Part shown: positions 34,114 through 44,037 of the stretch, piece after piece
Layout of the letters: every line of letters starts with the position of its first letter
Numbering within the stretch: position 1 is the stretch's first letter
NCBI RefSeq assembly: GCF_013004595.1
Contig: NZ_JABEMC010000004.1
Location: 218,658 to 282,657 of the forward strand
DNA from: Brevibacterium luteolum
GTDB taxonomy: Bacteria > Actinomycetota > Actinomycetes > Actinomycetales > Brevibacteriaceae
DNA: 64,000 nt
Direction: 5' to 3'
The notes under the pieces: model-generated
What the model was told of the DNA's origin: nothing
Seen by the model: only the letters and a program-made list of their open reading frames with translations
The model's database searches: none
Made by a program: the position numbers and the translations under genes

Positions 34114-34749
34114 TTACGCTTCGTCGATGTCGTCGAAGCGGGAGATGTCGCCGGCGCCGATCCGGCGCACGACCGGCGAGCCGGGTGTGAAGTCGATGAC
34201 CGAAGTCGGAGTGGTGCCGGGCACGCCGGAGTCGATGATGACGTCGACGTGCTTGCCGAGCGCCTCGGCGACGTCCACAGCGTGCGTCAGCGGCTCCTCG
34301 TGATCGGGCAGCAGCAGCGTTGAGGACAGGATCGGCTCACCGACCTCTTCGACGAGGGCGAGCGGGGTGGCGTTCTGCGGAATCCGGGCACCGACCGAGT
34401 GCTTCTTCGGGTGCATCATCTTCCGCGGCACCTCCTTCGTCGCCTTCATGATGAAGGTGTAGGGCCCCGGCGTCAGGGACTTGATGGTGCGGAAGGCGTA
34501 GTTGTCGACGATGACGAACTGGCCCAGCTGTGCGAAGTCGTGGCACATGAGCGTGAAGTGGTGCTTGGAGTCGAGCTGGCGGATGCGGATGATCCGTTCA
34601 ATGCCGTCCTTGTTCTCCAGCGCGCAGCCGAGCGCATAGCAGGAGTCTGTCGGGTAGGCGACTAGCCCGCCATCGGCGATGGCCTTGGCCGCCTGGCGGA
34701 TGAGCCGCGGCTGCGGATTCTCAGGATGGATGTCGAGTATCTGTGCCAT
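34114..34749 (-). CDS. yciO: YciO-type Sua5/YrdC/YwlC family protein
   Basis: 211 residues. The fold is that of threonylcarbamoyl-adenylate synthase, but the sequence follows E. coli YciO closely: IHPENPQPRLIRQA, YPTDSCYALGC, RIIRIRQLDSKHHFTLMC, SLTPGPYTFIMKATKEVPR. YciO is a paralogue of TsaC whose role in tRNA t6A synthesis is doubtful. A separate tsaC is expected elsewhere in the genome. It ends with TAA and converges with the TetR gene. The start at 34749 agrees with the family. Confidence 0.88.
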   Translation of the reverse strand: MAQILDIHPENPQPRLIRQAAKAIADGGLVAYPTDSCYALGCALENKDGIERIIRIRQLDSKHHFTLMCHDFAQLGQFVIVDNYAFRTIKSLTPGPYTFIMKATKEVPRKMMHPKKHSVGARIPQNATPLALVEEVGEPILSSTLLLPDHEEPLTHAVDVAEALGKHVDVIIDSGVPGTTPTSVIDFTPGSPVVRRIGAGDISRFDDIDEA

Positions 34750-34790
34750 TGCCCAAGTCTATCGAGCCACGCAGGCTGTGCACACCGTTC

Positions 34791-35012
34791 TCAGTCCAGT
34801 CCGGCAACCCGTCGTCTGGCCATGAGGGTGACGGCCGTGGCGGTGGCGACAGCGGCCAGTGCTGTGAGGGTCAGATGGGTGCCCTCGGGGCGCAGCTCCT
34901 CACCGGCCTGCCCGGCCAGTGCCAGGAGCACGAGGGCGGCGAGCGCGCACACGGCAACGGCGCTGACGACCCAGAGCAGAGCACTCACAATGATGCTGAG
35001 GAGGGTCTTCAC
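34791..35012 (-). CDS. Small two-helix membrane protein
   Basis: 73 residues with two hydrophobic helices (about 5-35 and 48-65) separated by a short polar loop EELRPEGTH, and a basic end MARRRVAGLD. I recognise no family. The GTG start at 35012 has GGAAGG 7 bases upstream, which supports it as a real gene. It lies 24 bases after the AI-2E family gene stop, so it is probably part of the der-AI-2E transcript. Confidence 0.6.
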   Translation of the reverse strand: MKTLLSIIVSALLWVVSAVAVCALAALVLLALAGQAGEELRPEGTHLTLTALAAVATATAVTLMARRRVAGLD

Positions 35013-35036
35013 GACTGCGCCTTCCTGCAGGGGCGG

Positions 35037-36272
35037 TCAGTCGAGGTCGATGACCGCGCGCTTCGGTGAGCGACCGGGGACTGCCGTTTCACTCATCGTC
35101 AGCCCCGGCTGGGAGTCCTCCACCGCCTCGATGTGAGACTCCTCACCTGAATTGTCCATCGACTCGCTCGGGCTGGCAAGGAGTGGCGACTCTGCCGCGC
35201 GCACATCAGAGGCGACAAGCAGGTTGATCCAGCGGGCGCGCGGATCGGCGTCGACGAGCAGCGCCTTGACCAGCAGGGTCGCCGGCAGGGCCAGCAGCGC
35301 ACCGAACCAGCCGAGCACCCACACCCAGAACAGCAGGGACAGGAACGAGATGAAGGGGGTGACGCCGACGGACTGGCCGGTGAACTTCGGCTGGATGATC
35401 GCCTGGATGACGAAGTTGAGCAGGCTGTAGGTGATGACGACCCACAGGGCGTCCCACCATCCGCCTTCGATCAGCGCCATGATGGCCGGCGGCACCAGGC
35501 CGATGACGAAGCCGATGTTGGGGATGTAGTTGGTCAGGAACGCCAGCACACCCCACACGAGCGCCAGCGGCACGCCGATGATGAGAAGGGCGACGACGTC
35601 GAGGGCGGCGACGATGAGGCCGAAGACGGTGGCCACGACCCAGTAGCGGCGCACGCCGACAGCGAAGGTGCTCATCGCCTGCACGAAGCGCGGCTGCACG
35701 CCCGAGGCCAGGGTCATGCGCCGTGGGAAGGCCAGAGAGTCCATGACGATGAAGAAAGTCGCCATGATCGCCGTTGTCACGAGTGTGACGACCAGTGTCG
35801 CGTTCGACAGCACCTCGCGCAGCGCGGCGGCGAGCTGGTTGACGTCGAAGTTGGCCATCTGCTCCTTGACGAACTCGGGAGTCAGACCCAGCGATGAGCT
35901 GCCGGCGAGCAGGTCGCGGTAGAGGTTGTCGAGCTCATCGGAGTATTCGGGGATGACGAGGACGAGCTCGGCGATCGACCAGCCGGTGAGTGCGAAGAAG
36001 GCCGCCACGACGCTGAGCACCAGCAGCACGGTCACAACAGCGGCAGCGGCGGCCGGGACGCGTCGGCGGATCAGCCAGGCCTGCACCGGATAGCCGACGA
36101 TCACGAGGTTGAAGGCCAGGAACACCGGGGCGATGATGAGCTGGAGGTCCTTGATGAATCCGACGGCGAAGAACAGCCCGGCCAAGCCGAGGACGATGAT
36201 CGTGAACCGCGGCAGCGCCCACTCCCGGGGCCGGACCGCCTCAGCGGTTGCCGGCCGGCCTGCGCTGGTCAA
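35037..36272 (-). CDS. AI-2E family transporter
   Basis: 411 residues with about eight membrane helices of the AI-2E (TqsA/PerM) family. The conserved C-terminal block is clear: [71 protein letters not shown] long periplasmic loop ([17 protein letters not shown]) follows helix 4. The last 60 residues are polar and Ser/Glu-rich. Members export small molecules or work in Na+/H+ exchange; the substrate is unknown. TTG start overlaps the Der stop (TTGA), with GAGGAAAGG upstream. Confidence 0.88.
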   Translation of the reverse strand: MTSAGRPATAEAVRPREWALPRFTIIVLGLAGLFFAVGFIKDLQLIIAPVFLAFNLVIVGYPVQAWLIRRRVPAAAAAVVTVLLVLSVVAAFFALTGWSIAELVLVIPEYSDELDNLYRDLLAGSSSLGLTPEFVKEQMANFDVNQLAAALREVLSNATLVVTLVTTAIMATFFIVMDSLAFPRRMTLASGVQPRFVQAMSTFAVGVRRYWVVATVFGLIVAALDVVALLIIGVPLALVWGVLAFLTNYIPNIGFVIGLVPPAIMALIEGGWWDALWVVITYSLLNFVIQAIIQPKFTGQSVGVTPFISFLSLLFWVWVLGWFGALLALPATLLVKALLVDADPRARWINLLVASDVRAAESPLLASPSESMDNSGEESHIEAVEDSQPGLTMSETAVPGRSPKRAVIDLD

Positions 36273-37816
36273 CGGCCTTTCCTCTTCTCCCGGATCCGCA
36301 TGCTCACATCGATCGGGGTGCCGGTGAAGCCGAAGGTCTCCCGCAGCCGCCGGATGATGAACCGGCGGTAGCTGGGATCGAGGAACCCCGTGGTGAAGAG
36401 CACGAACTTCGGCGGCCGGGAGGACGCCTGTGTGCCGAAGAGGATGCGCGGCTGCTTCCCGCCGCGCAGCGGGTGCGGATTGGCAGCGGAGAGCTCACCG
36501 AGGAAAGCGTTGAACCGGCCGGTCGGGATGCGGGTATCCCAGCCTTCGAGAGCAGCCTCCATGGCGGGCACGAGCTTCTCAGCGTGCCGGCCGGTCTTTG
36601 CGGAGATGTTGACGCGCGGGGCCCAGGCGACATGGCCGAGATCGCGCTCGATCTCGCGTTCGAGGAAGTGGCGGCGCTCCTCATCGAGCAGGTCCCATTT
36701 GTTGAAGGCGAGCACGAGCGCACGGCCAGCGTCGAGGACGAGGCGGATGATCTTCATATCCTGATCGCTCAGCGGCTCATTGGCCTCCAGCAGCACGACG
36801 GCGACTTCGGCACGCTCGAGCGCGGTCTGGGTGCGCAGCGCTGCGTAGAAGTCAGCACCTGAGGACTGGCGGGCGCGCTTGCGGATGCCGGCGGTGTCGA
36901 TGAAGCGCCACTGCTTGCCGCCGAGTTCGACGAGTTCGTCGACCGGGTCGCGGGTGGTGCCGGCGGTGTTGTCGACGATGACGCGTTCGGTGCCGACGAG
37001 CTGGTTGAGCAGCGAGGACTTGCCGACATTCGGCCGGCCGACGAGCGCGATGCGGCGCGGGCCGCCGACCTCTTCGGTCTGCCCGGTCGCCGAGACCTCC
37101 GGCAGCATCTCCATGATCGCGTCGAGGAAGTCGGCCACTCCCCTGCCGTGCATGGCTGAGATCGGGTGCGGCTCACCCAGCCCGAGTGACCAGAGTTCGG
37201 CGGCCATGAGCTCGCCGCGTTCGTCATCGACCTTGTTCGCTGCCAGCAGCACCGGCTTGCCGGAGCGGCGCAGCATCCGCACGACGTGCTCGTCGGTGGC
37301 AGTCGGGCCGGTGGTGGCGTCGACGACGAAGACGACGCCGTCGGCCATGCGCACGGCGATCTCGGCCTGTTCGGCGATGCGGGAGGCCATGCCGCGCGAG
37401 TCGATGTCCCAGCCGCCGGTGTCGACGAGGGTGAGCGGGCGGCCGTTCCATTCGGCGTGATAGCTCACCCGGTCGCGGGTGACGCCGGGGACGTCCTCGA
37501 CGACGGCCTCACGGCGGCCGAGGATCCGGTTGACCAGCGTCGACTTGCCCACGTTGGGCCGGCCGACGATCGCAAGCACTGGGGCCGGGCCGCGTCCGCC
37601 GTCTTCGGCCTCGATGACGCCGTAGGCCTCCAGCAGCTCACGGTCCTCCTCTTCCAGTTCGTACTGGTCGAGGCCAGCGCGCAGGGAGGCGGCACGCTGT
37701 TCGGCGTCGTCGTGGTCGATCGCCTGCACGCGCTCGGGCAGCGACTCGTCGGGGTTCTCGACGAATCCGTCGCTGGGCTGGGATCCGGGCTCCTGTGCGG
37801 AGGGTGACATGGTCAT
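36269..37816 (-). CDS. der: Ribosome-assembly GTPase Der (EngA)
   Basis: 515 residues with two tandem GTPase domains. The first P-loop GRPNVGKST begins at residue 85 and the second GRPNVGKSS near residue 258; DTGGW, DTAGI and NKWD motifs follow. A KH-like C-terminal domain ends the protein. The first 78 residues form an acidic N-terminal extension seen in actinobacterial Der. It is needed for 50S subunit maturation. Its start overlaps the cmk stop (TGATG). An ATG at 37810 is a possible alternative start. Confidence 0.95.
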   Translation of the reverse strand: MTMSPSAQEPGSQPSDGFVENPDESLPERVQAIDHDDAEQRAASLRAGLDQYELEEEDRELLEAYGVIEAEDGGRGPAPVLAIVGRPNVGKSTLVNRILGRREAVVEDVPGVTRDRVSYHAEWNGRPLTLVDTGGWDIDSRGMASRIAEQAEIAVRMADGVVFVVDATTGPTATDEHVVRMLRRSGKPVLLAANKVDDERGELMAAELWSLGLGEPHPISAMHGRGVADFLDAIMEMLPEVSATGQTEEVGGPRRIALVGRPNVGKSSLLNQLVGTERVIVDNTAGTTRDPVDELVELGGKQWRFIDTAGIRKRARQSSGADFYAALRTQTALERAEVAVVLLEANEPLSDQDMKIIRLVLDAGRALVLAFNKWDLLDEERRHFLEREIERDLGHVAWAPRVNISAKTGRHAEKLVPAMEAALEGWDTRIPTGRFNAFLGELSAANPHPLRGGKQPRILFGTQASSRPPKFVLFTTGFLDPSYRRFIIRRLRETFGFTGTPIDVSMRIREKRKGR

Positions 37817-38481
37817 CAGGCCTTCTGTGCGGCGGCGACGAGTTCGAGGACTGCGCCGACCGACTGGTTGAAATCGATATGGGTGGTGTCGAGCGTGCGC
37901 ACGCCGTCTGCGGCGGTGAGGAAGCTCGTCGTCTTCGAGTCCTTGGCATCGCGGCCGAGGGTGACGTCGCGGGTGGCGGCCACCGCCTCGGCGTCGGCCC
38001 TGCCGTGGGTCTCCTTGGCGCGGCGGGCGACACGGACCTCGTCATCGGCGGTCATGAGGATGCGCACCGGGGCGTCGGGGGCGACGACGGTGGTGATGTC
38101 GCGGCCTTCGACGACGATGCCAGGTGAGGCTGCGGCGATGATCTGGCGCTGCATCTCGATGAGCTCGCTGCGCGCCTCGGGCACGGCGGAGACGACCTGC
38201 ACGCTGGCCGAGACCTCCGTCGAGCGGATCTCCTCGGTCACGTCGATGCCGTCGACGGCGACGGCAGGGGCGGCCGGGTCGGTGGAGATCTCCAGGTCAG
38301 CGCCGCGGACGAGTTCGACGACGTCGCCGGGATCGGTGACGCCGCGGGTCATGCACAGCCAGCCCATCGCCCGGTACATCGCGCCGGTGTCGAGGTAGGC
38401 GTAGCCGAGCTGGGTGGCCACGGCCTTCGAGACGCTGGATTTTCCGACGCCGCTGGGGCCGTCGATGGCGATAACGGTCAT
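37816..38481 (-). CDS. cmk: Cytidylate kinase
   Basis: 221 residues. Begins [22 protein letters not shown] with the P-loop, then [11 protein letters not shown] and [27 protein letters not shown]. It phosphorylates CMP and dCMP with ATP. The start at 38481 has AAGGA upstream and overlaps the tyrA stop (ATGA). It sits between tyrA and der, the usual cmk-der pairing. Confidence 0.95.
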   Translation of the reverse strand: MTVIAIDGPSGVGKSSVSKAVATQLGYAYLDTGAMYRAMGWLCMTRGVTDPGDVVELVRGADLEISTDPAAPAVAVDGIDVTEEIRSTEVSASVQVVSAVPEARSELIEMQRQIIAAASPGIVVEGRDITTVVAPDAPVRILMTADDEVRVARRAKETHGRADAEAVAATRDVTLGRDAKDSKTTSFLTAADGVRTLDTTHIDFNQSVGAVLELVAAAQKA

Positions 38482-39578
38482 TGCTGTCCTTCGTGTTCGA
38501 TGACGGCTTCGGGAACCCACCAGCCGCGGGAGGTGAGGCCCTCTTCGAGTTCGCGCTGCCGTGCCGGCACGACAGCGACTTCGACACTGCCCAGCTTAAC
38601 GCCGGTGGCGTGCTCGATCCGGATGTCCTCGATGTTGATGCCGAGCTCGCCGACATCGGCGAAGAGCTTGCCGAGCATGCCGGGGGTGTCGTCGATGAGG
38701 ACGGTGATCTCGGCGTACTTCTGCGGGGCCTGGCCGTGCTTGCCGGGGATCCGGTCGTAGCCGTCGTTGCCGGCGGTGATCGTCTGCGCGATCGTCGCGA
38801 TCGCCCCGGGTGCCAGCTCGAGGGCGCTGATGAGGGTGTCGAGGTCTGCGCGGATGCTTTCGAGCACCTCGCGGACCTCGGCGGCGTTGCCGGCCAGGAT
38901 CTGGGTCCACAGGCTGGCATCGGAGGCGGCGATGCGGGTGACGTCGCGCAGCCCCTGCCCGGCCAGGGCAACGCCGTCGGCGGGCATGTCGACAAGCTGG
39001 GCAGCCATGAGGCTGGCCATCACCTGCGGGGCATGCGAGACACGGGCGACCGAGGAGTCGTGGAACTCCGGGTCGAGGTGGACGACGGCCGCACCGACGT
39101 CGGTGGCCAGTGCGACGATCTGGGCGAGGCGGGCAGCCGGGGTGTCGTCATCGGAGCAGACCACCCAGGGCCGGCCGACGAACAGGTCGTCGCGGGCGGC
39201 GATCGCCCCGGACTTCTCGCGGCCGGCCATCGGATGGGAGCCGATGTAGCGGTCGAGGTCACCCGGCGCGCAGGCCGCGCGCACCTCGTGCAGCAGCACG
39301 GTCTTAACGCTGGCGACATCGGTCACGGTCGCCTCGGGGAACCGGTCGAGGGCGGTGAGGATCGTCTGTCCGGCCACGTCGGGCGGTGTGGCGACGATGA
39401 CGACATCGGTCGCCTCAGGTTCGCCGACGGTGCCTGCGCCGAGGTCGGCGGCCAGCCGCTGCGCGGTCGGTGACAGGTCGGCGAGAGTCACCTCGTGTCC
39501 GGCGCCGGTGAGCGCGAGTCCGAGTGAGGTGCCGAGCAGGCCGGTGCCGATGACGTGCACACTCATCGTCTGGCTCAC
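38478..39578 (-). CDS. tyrA: Prephenate dehydrogenase with ACT domain
   Basis: 366 residues. The NAD-binding start VHVIGTGLLGTSLGLAL, the catalytic His in GSHPMAGREKSG and the C-terminal helical dimer domain identify prephenate dehydrogenase of tyrosine synthesis. An ACT domain (about 285-345, ITVLIDDTPGMLGKLFADVGELGINIEDIRIEH) should bind tyrosine or phenylalanine as feedback control. GTG start at 39578 overlaps the rluB stop (GTGA); an ATG at 39566 is possible. Together with aroG it is the second aromatic amino-acid gene in the window. Confidence 0.94.
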   Translation of the reverse strand: MSQTMSVHVIGTGLLGTSLGLALTGAGHEVTLADLSPTAQRLAADLGAGTVGEPEATDVVIVATPPDVAGQTILTALDRFPEATVTDVASVKTVLLHEVRAACAPGDLDRYIGSHPMAGREKSGAIAARDDLFVGRPWVVCSDDDTPAARLAQIVALATDVGAAVVHLDPEFHDSSVARVSHAPQVMASLMAAQLVDMPADGVALAGQGLRDVTRIAASDASLWTQILAGNAAEVREVLESIRADLDTLISALELAPGAIATIAQTITAGNDGYDRIPGKHGQAPQKYAEITVLIDDTPGMLGKLFADVGELGINIEDIRIEHATGVKLGSVEVAVVPARQRELEEGLTSRGWWVPEAVIEHEGQQ

Positions 39579-40429
39579 AGACCGACCGCCTGCATGAGCT
39601 CTCCGATCTCATCGGGGCGCAGGTCGCGGACCTTGCCCTGGCGCTGTTCGGCCAGGGCGATCGGGCCGAAGTGGGTGCGCACGAGCCGGTCGACGGGGTT
39701 GCCGACGGCATCGAGCAGGCGGCGCACGACCCGGTTGCGGCCTTCGTGCAGGACGAGTTCGACGAGCGCGCGTCCGGGGGTTGAGTCGATGAGCTTGAAG
39801 GAGTCGACCCGGGCGATGCCGTCGTCGAGTTCGATGCCCTCGCGCAGACGGGCGCCGACGTCCTTGGCGACCGGGCCGCGCACCTGGGCGAGGTAGGTCT
39901 TGGGGATCTCATAGGACGGGTGGGTCAGCCGGTTGGACAGCTCCCCGTCGTTGGTGATGAGCAGCAGGCCCTCGGTCTCGGCGTCGAGGCGGCCGACGTG
40001 GAAGAGCCGTTCGGGCCGGTCGCGCAGGTACTCGGCCAGGCTCGGCCGGCCCTCGGGGTCGTCCATCGTCGAGACGACGCCGGCGGGCTTGTTGAAGGCG
40101 AGGTAGACGCGGTCGGGGGCGGTGACGATGCGCATCGAGTCGACGTGGACGGTCTGGGTCTCCGGGTCGATGCGGGTGCCGAGTTCGGTCACGATCTGCC
40201 CGTCGACTTCGACGCGGGCGTCGGCGATGAGCTGCTCGCAGGCGCGCCGGGAGCCAAGGCCGGCATCGGCGAGCACCTTCTGCAGGCGCACGCCGTCAGG
40301 CTGGTGGACGGCGTTGGCCGCCGAGGTGTTCTGCTGGGCGGTACGCTGCGCCTGGCTGCGCTGTCGGCGGGTCGGGCGTTTGGACCGGTGGCCGGGTCCG
40401 CGTGGATTGCTGCGAGTCATAGGGGTCAT
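39575..40429 (-). CDS. rluB: Pseudouridine synthase RluB
   Basis: 284 residues. A basic Arg/Gln-rich N-terminal tail is followed by an S4 RNA-binding domain (VRLQKVLADAGLGSRRACEQLI) and the RsuA/RluB catalytic domain, with the nucleophile Asp in GRLDAETEGLLLITNDG. It makes a pseudouridine in 23S rRNA. The start is ambiguous between ATG 40429 and ATG 40420; both have poor ribosome sites. It lies 64 bases after scpB, an order (scpA-scpB-rluB-cmk-der) shared across actinobacteria. Confidence 0.92.
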   Translation of the reverse strand: MTPMTRSNPRGPGHRSKRPTRRQRSQAQRTAQQNTSAANAVHQPDGVRLQKVLADAGLGSRRACEQLIADARVEVDGQIVTELGTRIDPETQTVHVDSMRIVTAPDRVYLAFNKPAGVVSTMDDPEGRPSLAEYLRDRPERLFHVGRLDAETEGLLLITNDGELSNRLTHPSYEIPKTYLAQVRGPVAKDVGARLREGIELDDGIARVDSFKLIDSTPGRALVELVLHEGRNRVVRRLLDAVGNPVDRLVRTHFGPIALAEQRQGKVRDLRPDEIGELMQAVGL

Positions 40430-40493
40430 TGTCTCAAACCCGCACGTGGTTGCCGAACCGGGCGCGAGGTGTGGCTGCAGCTTGTGCTGCCGC

Positions 40494-41192
40494 TCAGGTC
40501 TCGGCAGGCTCCCCGCCGGCTTCCAGGCCCACCTCGGCTGGTGCTGCCGGTTCGTCGGCGTCTGCGCCGAGGTCGATGTCGTCGCCGGTGGCCACGTCGT
40601 CGTCTGCCGGCAGGAAGGGTGCGATGTCGGGCAGTTCGTCGAGGCTGTCGATGCCGAGGCTTTCAAGGAACTGGCCGGTGGTGGTGAACTGGCGTGCTCC
40701 GGTGAGCTCTTCGGTGCCGGCTTCGACGATGAGGCCTCGCATGAGCAGGGTGCGCACCACACCGTCGACGTTGACGCCGCGGATCGCGGAGATCCGTGCG
40801 CGGGTGACCGGCTGCCGGTAGGCGATGACGGCCAGGGTCTCCAAGGCCGCCTGGGACAGGGTGGCGGTCTGGCCGGCGGTGAGGAAGTCGGAGACGAGGT
40901 CGTGGTAGTCGCTGCGCGAGTAGATCCGCCAGCCGCCAGAAGCCTCCCGGAGCTCGAAGCCGCGCTGCCGGCTGCCCGGCTGCCGTCCGTCGTAGTCGGC
41001 CTGCAGCTGCCGGCAGGCGGCGGTGACGGTACCGGCCTCGATGCCCAGGCTCTCCGCCAGCGCTTCGGCGGTGACGGGGGCGTCTGCGATCATGAGCACG
41101 GCTTCGATCCCGGCCAGCAGCGTGTCCTCAACCTGCGCCCCGACCTGCTCCTCGACCTGTTTGTCAGCCTGCGCTGTGTGCTGCTCGGTCAT
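40494..41192 (-). CDS. scpB: Segregation and condensation protein B
   Basis: 232 residues. Two winged-helix domains are visible: IEAVLMIADAPVTAEALAESLGI and LSQAALETLAVIAYRQPVTRARISAIRGVNVDGVVRTLLMRGLI. An acidic, disordered C-terminal tail of about 50 residues follows. ScpB dimers join ScpA and SMC in the condensin complex. The ATG overlaps the scpA stop by 4 bases. Confidence 0.95.
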   Translation of the reverse strand: MTEQHTAQADKQVEEQVGAQVEDTLLAGIEAVLMIADAPVTAEALAESLGIEAGTVTAACRQLQADYDGRQPGSRQRGFELREASGGWRIYSRSDYHDLVSDFLTAGQTATLSQAALETLAVIAYRQPVTRARISAIRGVNVDGVVRTLLMRGLIVEAGTEELTGARQFTTTGQFLESLGIDSLDELPDIAPFLPADDDVATGDDIDLGADADEPAAPAEVGLEAGGEPAET

Positions 41193-42082
41193 GTCGGCTC
41201 CTCGTCATCAGCTGGGGTCGGGGCGTCCCATTCGTCGGTGTCGGGCAGTGCGATGGTCGCCAGGTCTGCAGCTTCTGCGGCGACGACGGTGAGCTCGCCG
41301 AGCGGGGCGGGCTGGTCGAAGTCGCACATGCCGGCTTTGAAGAGCTCGAGGAGTGCGAGGAACCGGGCGACGACGACCATGGTGCTCTCGGCATCGGCGA
41401 TGAGGTCTGAGAAGGTCAGCTGGCCGTGCTGGCCGAGGCGGGTGAGGACGACGGTGCGCTGTTCGGCGACGCTGATCTGGGGCAGGTGCAGGTGGTCGGT
41501 GCTCACCGTCGGCGGGGTGTGGTCGCGCTGCAGCACGGTGGCGTAGATCGCGGCGAGCACCTGCGGGGTGGCGGTGATCTCGAGCGGCGGGAGGATGTCG
41601 CGCAGTCCCTCCTCCAGCGGCACAGACCGGGCGGTGCGGGTGGCGGCGTGTGCCATCTGCTCGGCGAAGACGGCGGAGACGGCCTTGTAGGCGCGGTACT
41701 GCAGCAGCCGGGCGAAGAGCAGGTCGCGGGCTTCGAGCAGTTCTAAGTCGAGTTCGTCATCGACGTCGCCGCGCGGCAGCAGCCGGGCGGTCTTGAGGTC
41801 GAGCAGGGTGGCTGCCACGAGCAGGAAGTTCGACAGCTCATCGAGGCTCTGCTCTGCCCGCAGCGCGGTGACGTAGGCGATGAACTCGTCAGTCACCTCG
41901 GCTAAGGCGACATCGGTGATGTCGAGTTTGCGCTTGGAGATGAGCCCGAGCAGCAGGTCGAAGGGGCCGGAGAAGTTCTCCAGCGTGACGACGAAGCCGC
42001 CGGACTCGTTATGCCCGGCGGCTTCGCTGGTCTCGGCATCACCGGCGGCCGGGGCCGAGGCGTCCTGCTGTGCCGTGCTCAT
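41189..42082 (-). CDS. scpA: Segregation and condensation protein A (kleisin)
   Basis: 297 residues. The kleisin N-terminus ENFSGPFDLLLGLISKRKLDITDVALAEVTDEF and the region VAATLLDLKTARLLP are diagnostic; a winged-helix C-terminus (LFKAGMCDFDQ) binds SMC. A polar, poorly conserved N-terminal extension and an acidic tail are present. I chose the ATG at 42082, which follows the parA stop by 8 bases; the ribosome site is weak. Confidence 0.94.
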   Translation of the reverse strand: MSTAQQDASAPAAGDAETSEAAGHNESGGFVVTLENFSGPFDLLLGLISKRKLDITDVALAEVTDEFIAYVTALRAEQSLDELSNFLLVAATLLDLKTARLLPRGDVDDELDLELLEARDLLFARLLQYRAYKAVSAVFAEQMAHAATRTARSVPLEEGLRDILPPLEITATPQVLAAIYATVLQRDHTPPTVSTDHLHLPQISVAEQRTVVLTRLGQHGQLTFSDLIADAESTMVVVARFLALLELFKAGMCDFDQPAPLGELTVVAAEAADLATIALPDTDEWDAPTPADDEEPT

Positions 42083-42090
42083 CGCTGGGC

Positions 42091-42972
42091 TCAGGGTGCT
42101 CCCCCGCGGGCCACGAGCTCGCACGCCAACTGACGGTAGGCCTGTGCTCCGGTATGGGTGGGGGCGAAGGAGATGATCGGCTCAGCTGCCACCGAGGCGT
42201 CGGGGAACTTCACGGTGCGGCTGATGACGGTGTCGAAGACCCGGTCGCCGAAGGCCTCGACGACCCGGGCGATGACCTCCTTGGCGTGCAGGGTGCGGCC
42301 GTCGAACATCGTGGCGAGGATGCCGTCGATCTCCAGGCCGGGATTGAGGCGGTCCTGGACCTTCTCGATCGTCTCGACGAGCAGGGCGACACCGCGCAGC
42401 GCGAAGAACTCGGTCTCCAGCGGGATGATGACGCCGTGGGCGGCGGTGAGCGCGTTGACGGTCAGCAGGCCGAGCGAGGGCTGGCAGTCGATGAGGATGA
42501 CGTCGTACTCATCGGAGACCTTCGCCAGGGCGCGGGCGAGGACCTGTTCGCGGGCGACCTCGCCGACGAGCTGCACCTCGGCAGCGGAGAGGTCGATGTT
42601 GGCCGGCAGGATGTCGATGCCCTCGACGTTGGAGGGTTCGATGACCTCGTGCGGGTCGAGCCGGGAGTTCATCAGCACGTTGTACACGCTGCGCTCGAGG
42701 TCGTGCGGGTTGAGGCCGAGCCCGACGGAGAGCGCACCCTGCGGGTCGAAGTCGACGAGCAGCACCCGGCGGCCGTAGTCGGCCAGCGCGGCTCCGAGGT
42801 TAATCGACGAAGTCGTCTTGCCGACGCCGCCCTTCTGGTTCACCATTGCGATGATCCGTGCCGGGCCGTGCCCGTCGAGCGGCGGCGGTTCAGGGTACTC
42901 GACCTGCGGTCGCCCGGTCGGGCCCATCACCTCGGCATCTGGGATGTCCAGCTTCTGCTGCGAATCAGCCAC
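42091..42972 (-). CDS. parA: ParA-family ATPase
   Basis: 293 residues. The deviant Walker A motif KGGVGKTTS, the DFDPQGALSVGLG Walker A' region and LIDCQPSLGLLTVNAL Walker B place it in the ParA/Soj family. No parB is adjacent, so it is the ScpAB-linked ParA paralogue seen in actinobacteria (Rv1708 type), not the origin ParA. Its role may be in chromosome or protein positioning. GTG start at 42972 has AAAGGTGAG upstream. A 102-base gap separates it from xerD. Confidence 0.92.
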   Translation of the reverse strand: MADSQQKLDIPDAEVMGPTGRPQVEYPEPPPLDGHGPARIIAMVNQKGGVGKTTSSINLGAALADYGRRVLLVDFDPQGALSVGLGLNPHDLERSVYNVLMNSRLDPHEVIEPSNVEGIDILPANIDLSAAEVQLVGEVAREQVLARALAKVSDEYDVILIDCQPSLGLLTVNALTAAHGVIIPLETEFFALRGVALLVETIEKVQDRLNPGLEIDGILATMFDGRTLHAKEVIARVVEAFGDRVFDTVISRTVKFPDASVAAEPIISFAPTHTGAQAYRQLACELVARGGAP

Positions 42973-43074
42973 GCCAGTCTCACCTTTCGTCTCGGATGTG
43001 TTCAGCTTATCGTGCGCACCGGCACTTTCGTCGTTCCACCGCGCCTGCTGCCGCAGGCTGGGCTGTGTGCCGGT

Positions 43075-44037
43075 TCAGCGGGCCCGCGGGTGGGTGGTGG
43101 CGTACACCTCGCGCAGGGTCTGGCTCGTCACCCGCGTGTAGATCTGGGTAGTCGTCACGGCGGCATGCCCGAGCAGCTCTTGGACGACCCGGATGTCGGC
43201 GCCGCCTTCGAGCAGGTGGGTGGCGAATGAGTGGCGCAGCGAGTGCGGGCTGATGTCGTCATCGAGGCCGGCGTGCTGGGCGGCGGTCTTGATGGTCTGC
43301 CAGGCGGATTGGCGGCTGAGCCGGCCGCCACGCTGGTTGACGAACACCGCGCCGGCGCGCTGCCGGCCGGTCTGCTGGCCGGCACCGGCGCGGGCGGTCA
43401 TCTCCGGCCGGGCGCGCACAAGCCATGCTTCGAGCGCTTCGGAGGCGTGTGAGCCCAGCGGCACGAGGCGTTCCTTGCTGCCCTTGCCGTAGAGGCGCAC
43501 GATCCTCGATTCGAGGTCGATGTCGTCGATGTCGACGCCGATCGCCTCGCTGATCCGCGCGCCGGTGGCGTAGAGGAACTCCAGCAGTGCCCGGGCCCGC
43601 AGCTGAACCGGTTCGTCTCCAGCGCAGGCAGCGAGCAGCCGTTCGACCTCAGCGATGGTGAGCGCATGCGGCAGGGAGTCGACGTCGCGGGGTGGGGAGA
43701 TCTCAGCGGCCGGGTCATCCGACACCCGTCCTTCGGCGTGGAGGAATCCGAACAGCCGCCTGATCGCCACGGTCAGCCGTGCCCGGGAGCGCACCGCCAG
43801 GCCGGTGTCGGCGATGAGGGCGAGGAAGGTCTCCAGGTCAGATCCGGTGACGGCGGTGAGGTCGCGGATCTGCTGGTCTTCAAGCCACGTGAGCAGGCGG
43901 GCCAGATCGCGAGCATAGGCGTCGAGCGTGTTGTGCGACAGGCCGCGTTCGAGCTGCAGGTGGGCGAGGTAGTCGCGAACCGGATCGGCCAGCCCAGCCG
44001 GCGCCTCGGGCAGCAGTTCGGCTGCGTGGCGGGCCAT
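43075..44037 (-). CDS. xerD: Tyrosine recombinase XerD
   Basis: 320 residues. The catalytic residues are all present: Arg in GARISEAIG, Lys in GKGSKERLVPL, HSLRHSFATHLLEGG (His, Arg), LLGHAAVTTTQIYTRV (His, Tyr). The N-terminal SAM-like domain (DYLAHLQLERGLSHNTLDAYARDL) is intact. With XerC it resolves chromosome dimers at dif. The ATG at 44037 overlaps the Nudix gene stop. Not a phage integrase: position and sequence are those of the core xerD beside pyrG and scpA. Confidence 0.94.
   Translation of the reverse strand: MARHAAELLPEAPAGLADPVRDYLAHLQLERGLSHNTLDAYARDLARLLTWLEDQQIRDLTAVTGSDLETFLALIADTGLAVRSRARLTVAIRRLFGFLHAEGRVSDDPAAEISPPRDVDSLPHALTIAEVERLLAACAGDEPVQLRARALLEFLYATGARISEAIGVDIDDIDLESRIVRLYGKGSKERLVPLGSHASEALEAWLVRARPEMTARAGAGQQTGRQRAGAVFVNQRGGRLSRQSAWQTIKTAAQHAGLDDDISPHSLRHSFATHLLEGGADIRVVQELLGHAAVTTTQIYTRVTSQTLREVYATTHPRAR

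Noticed and set aside
42091..42972. ParA as plasmid or origin partition system
   Set aside because: No parB or parS-like repeats nearby; it is the ScpAB-linked chromosomal paralogue.
43075..44037. XerD as integrase of a mobile element
   Set aside because: Neighbours are core genes (Nudix, pyrG, parA, scpA), no attachment repeats or phage genes are seen, and the sequence is the chromosomal XerD type.
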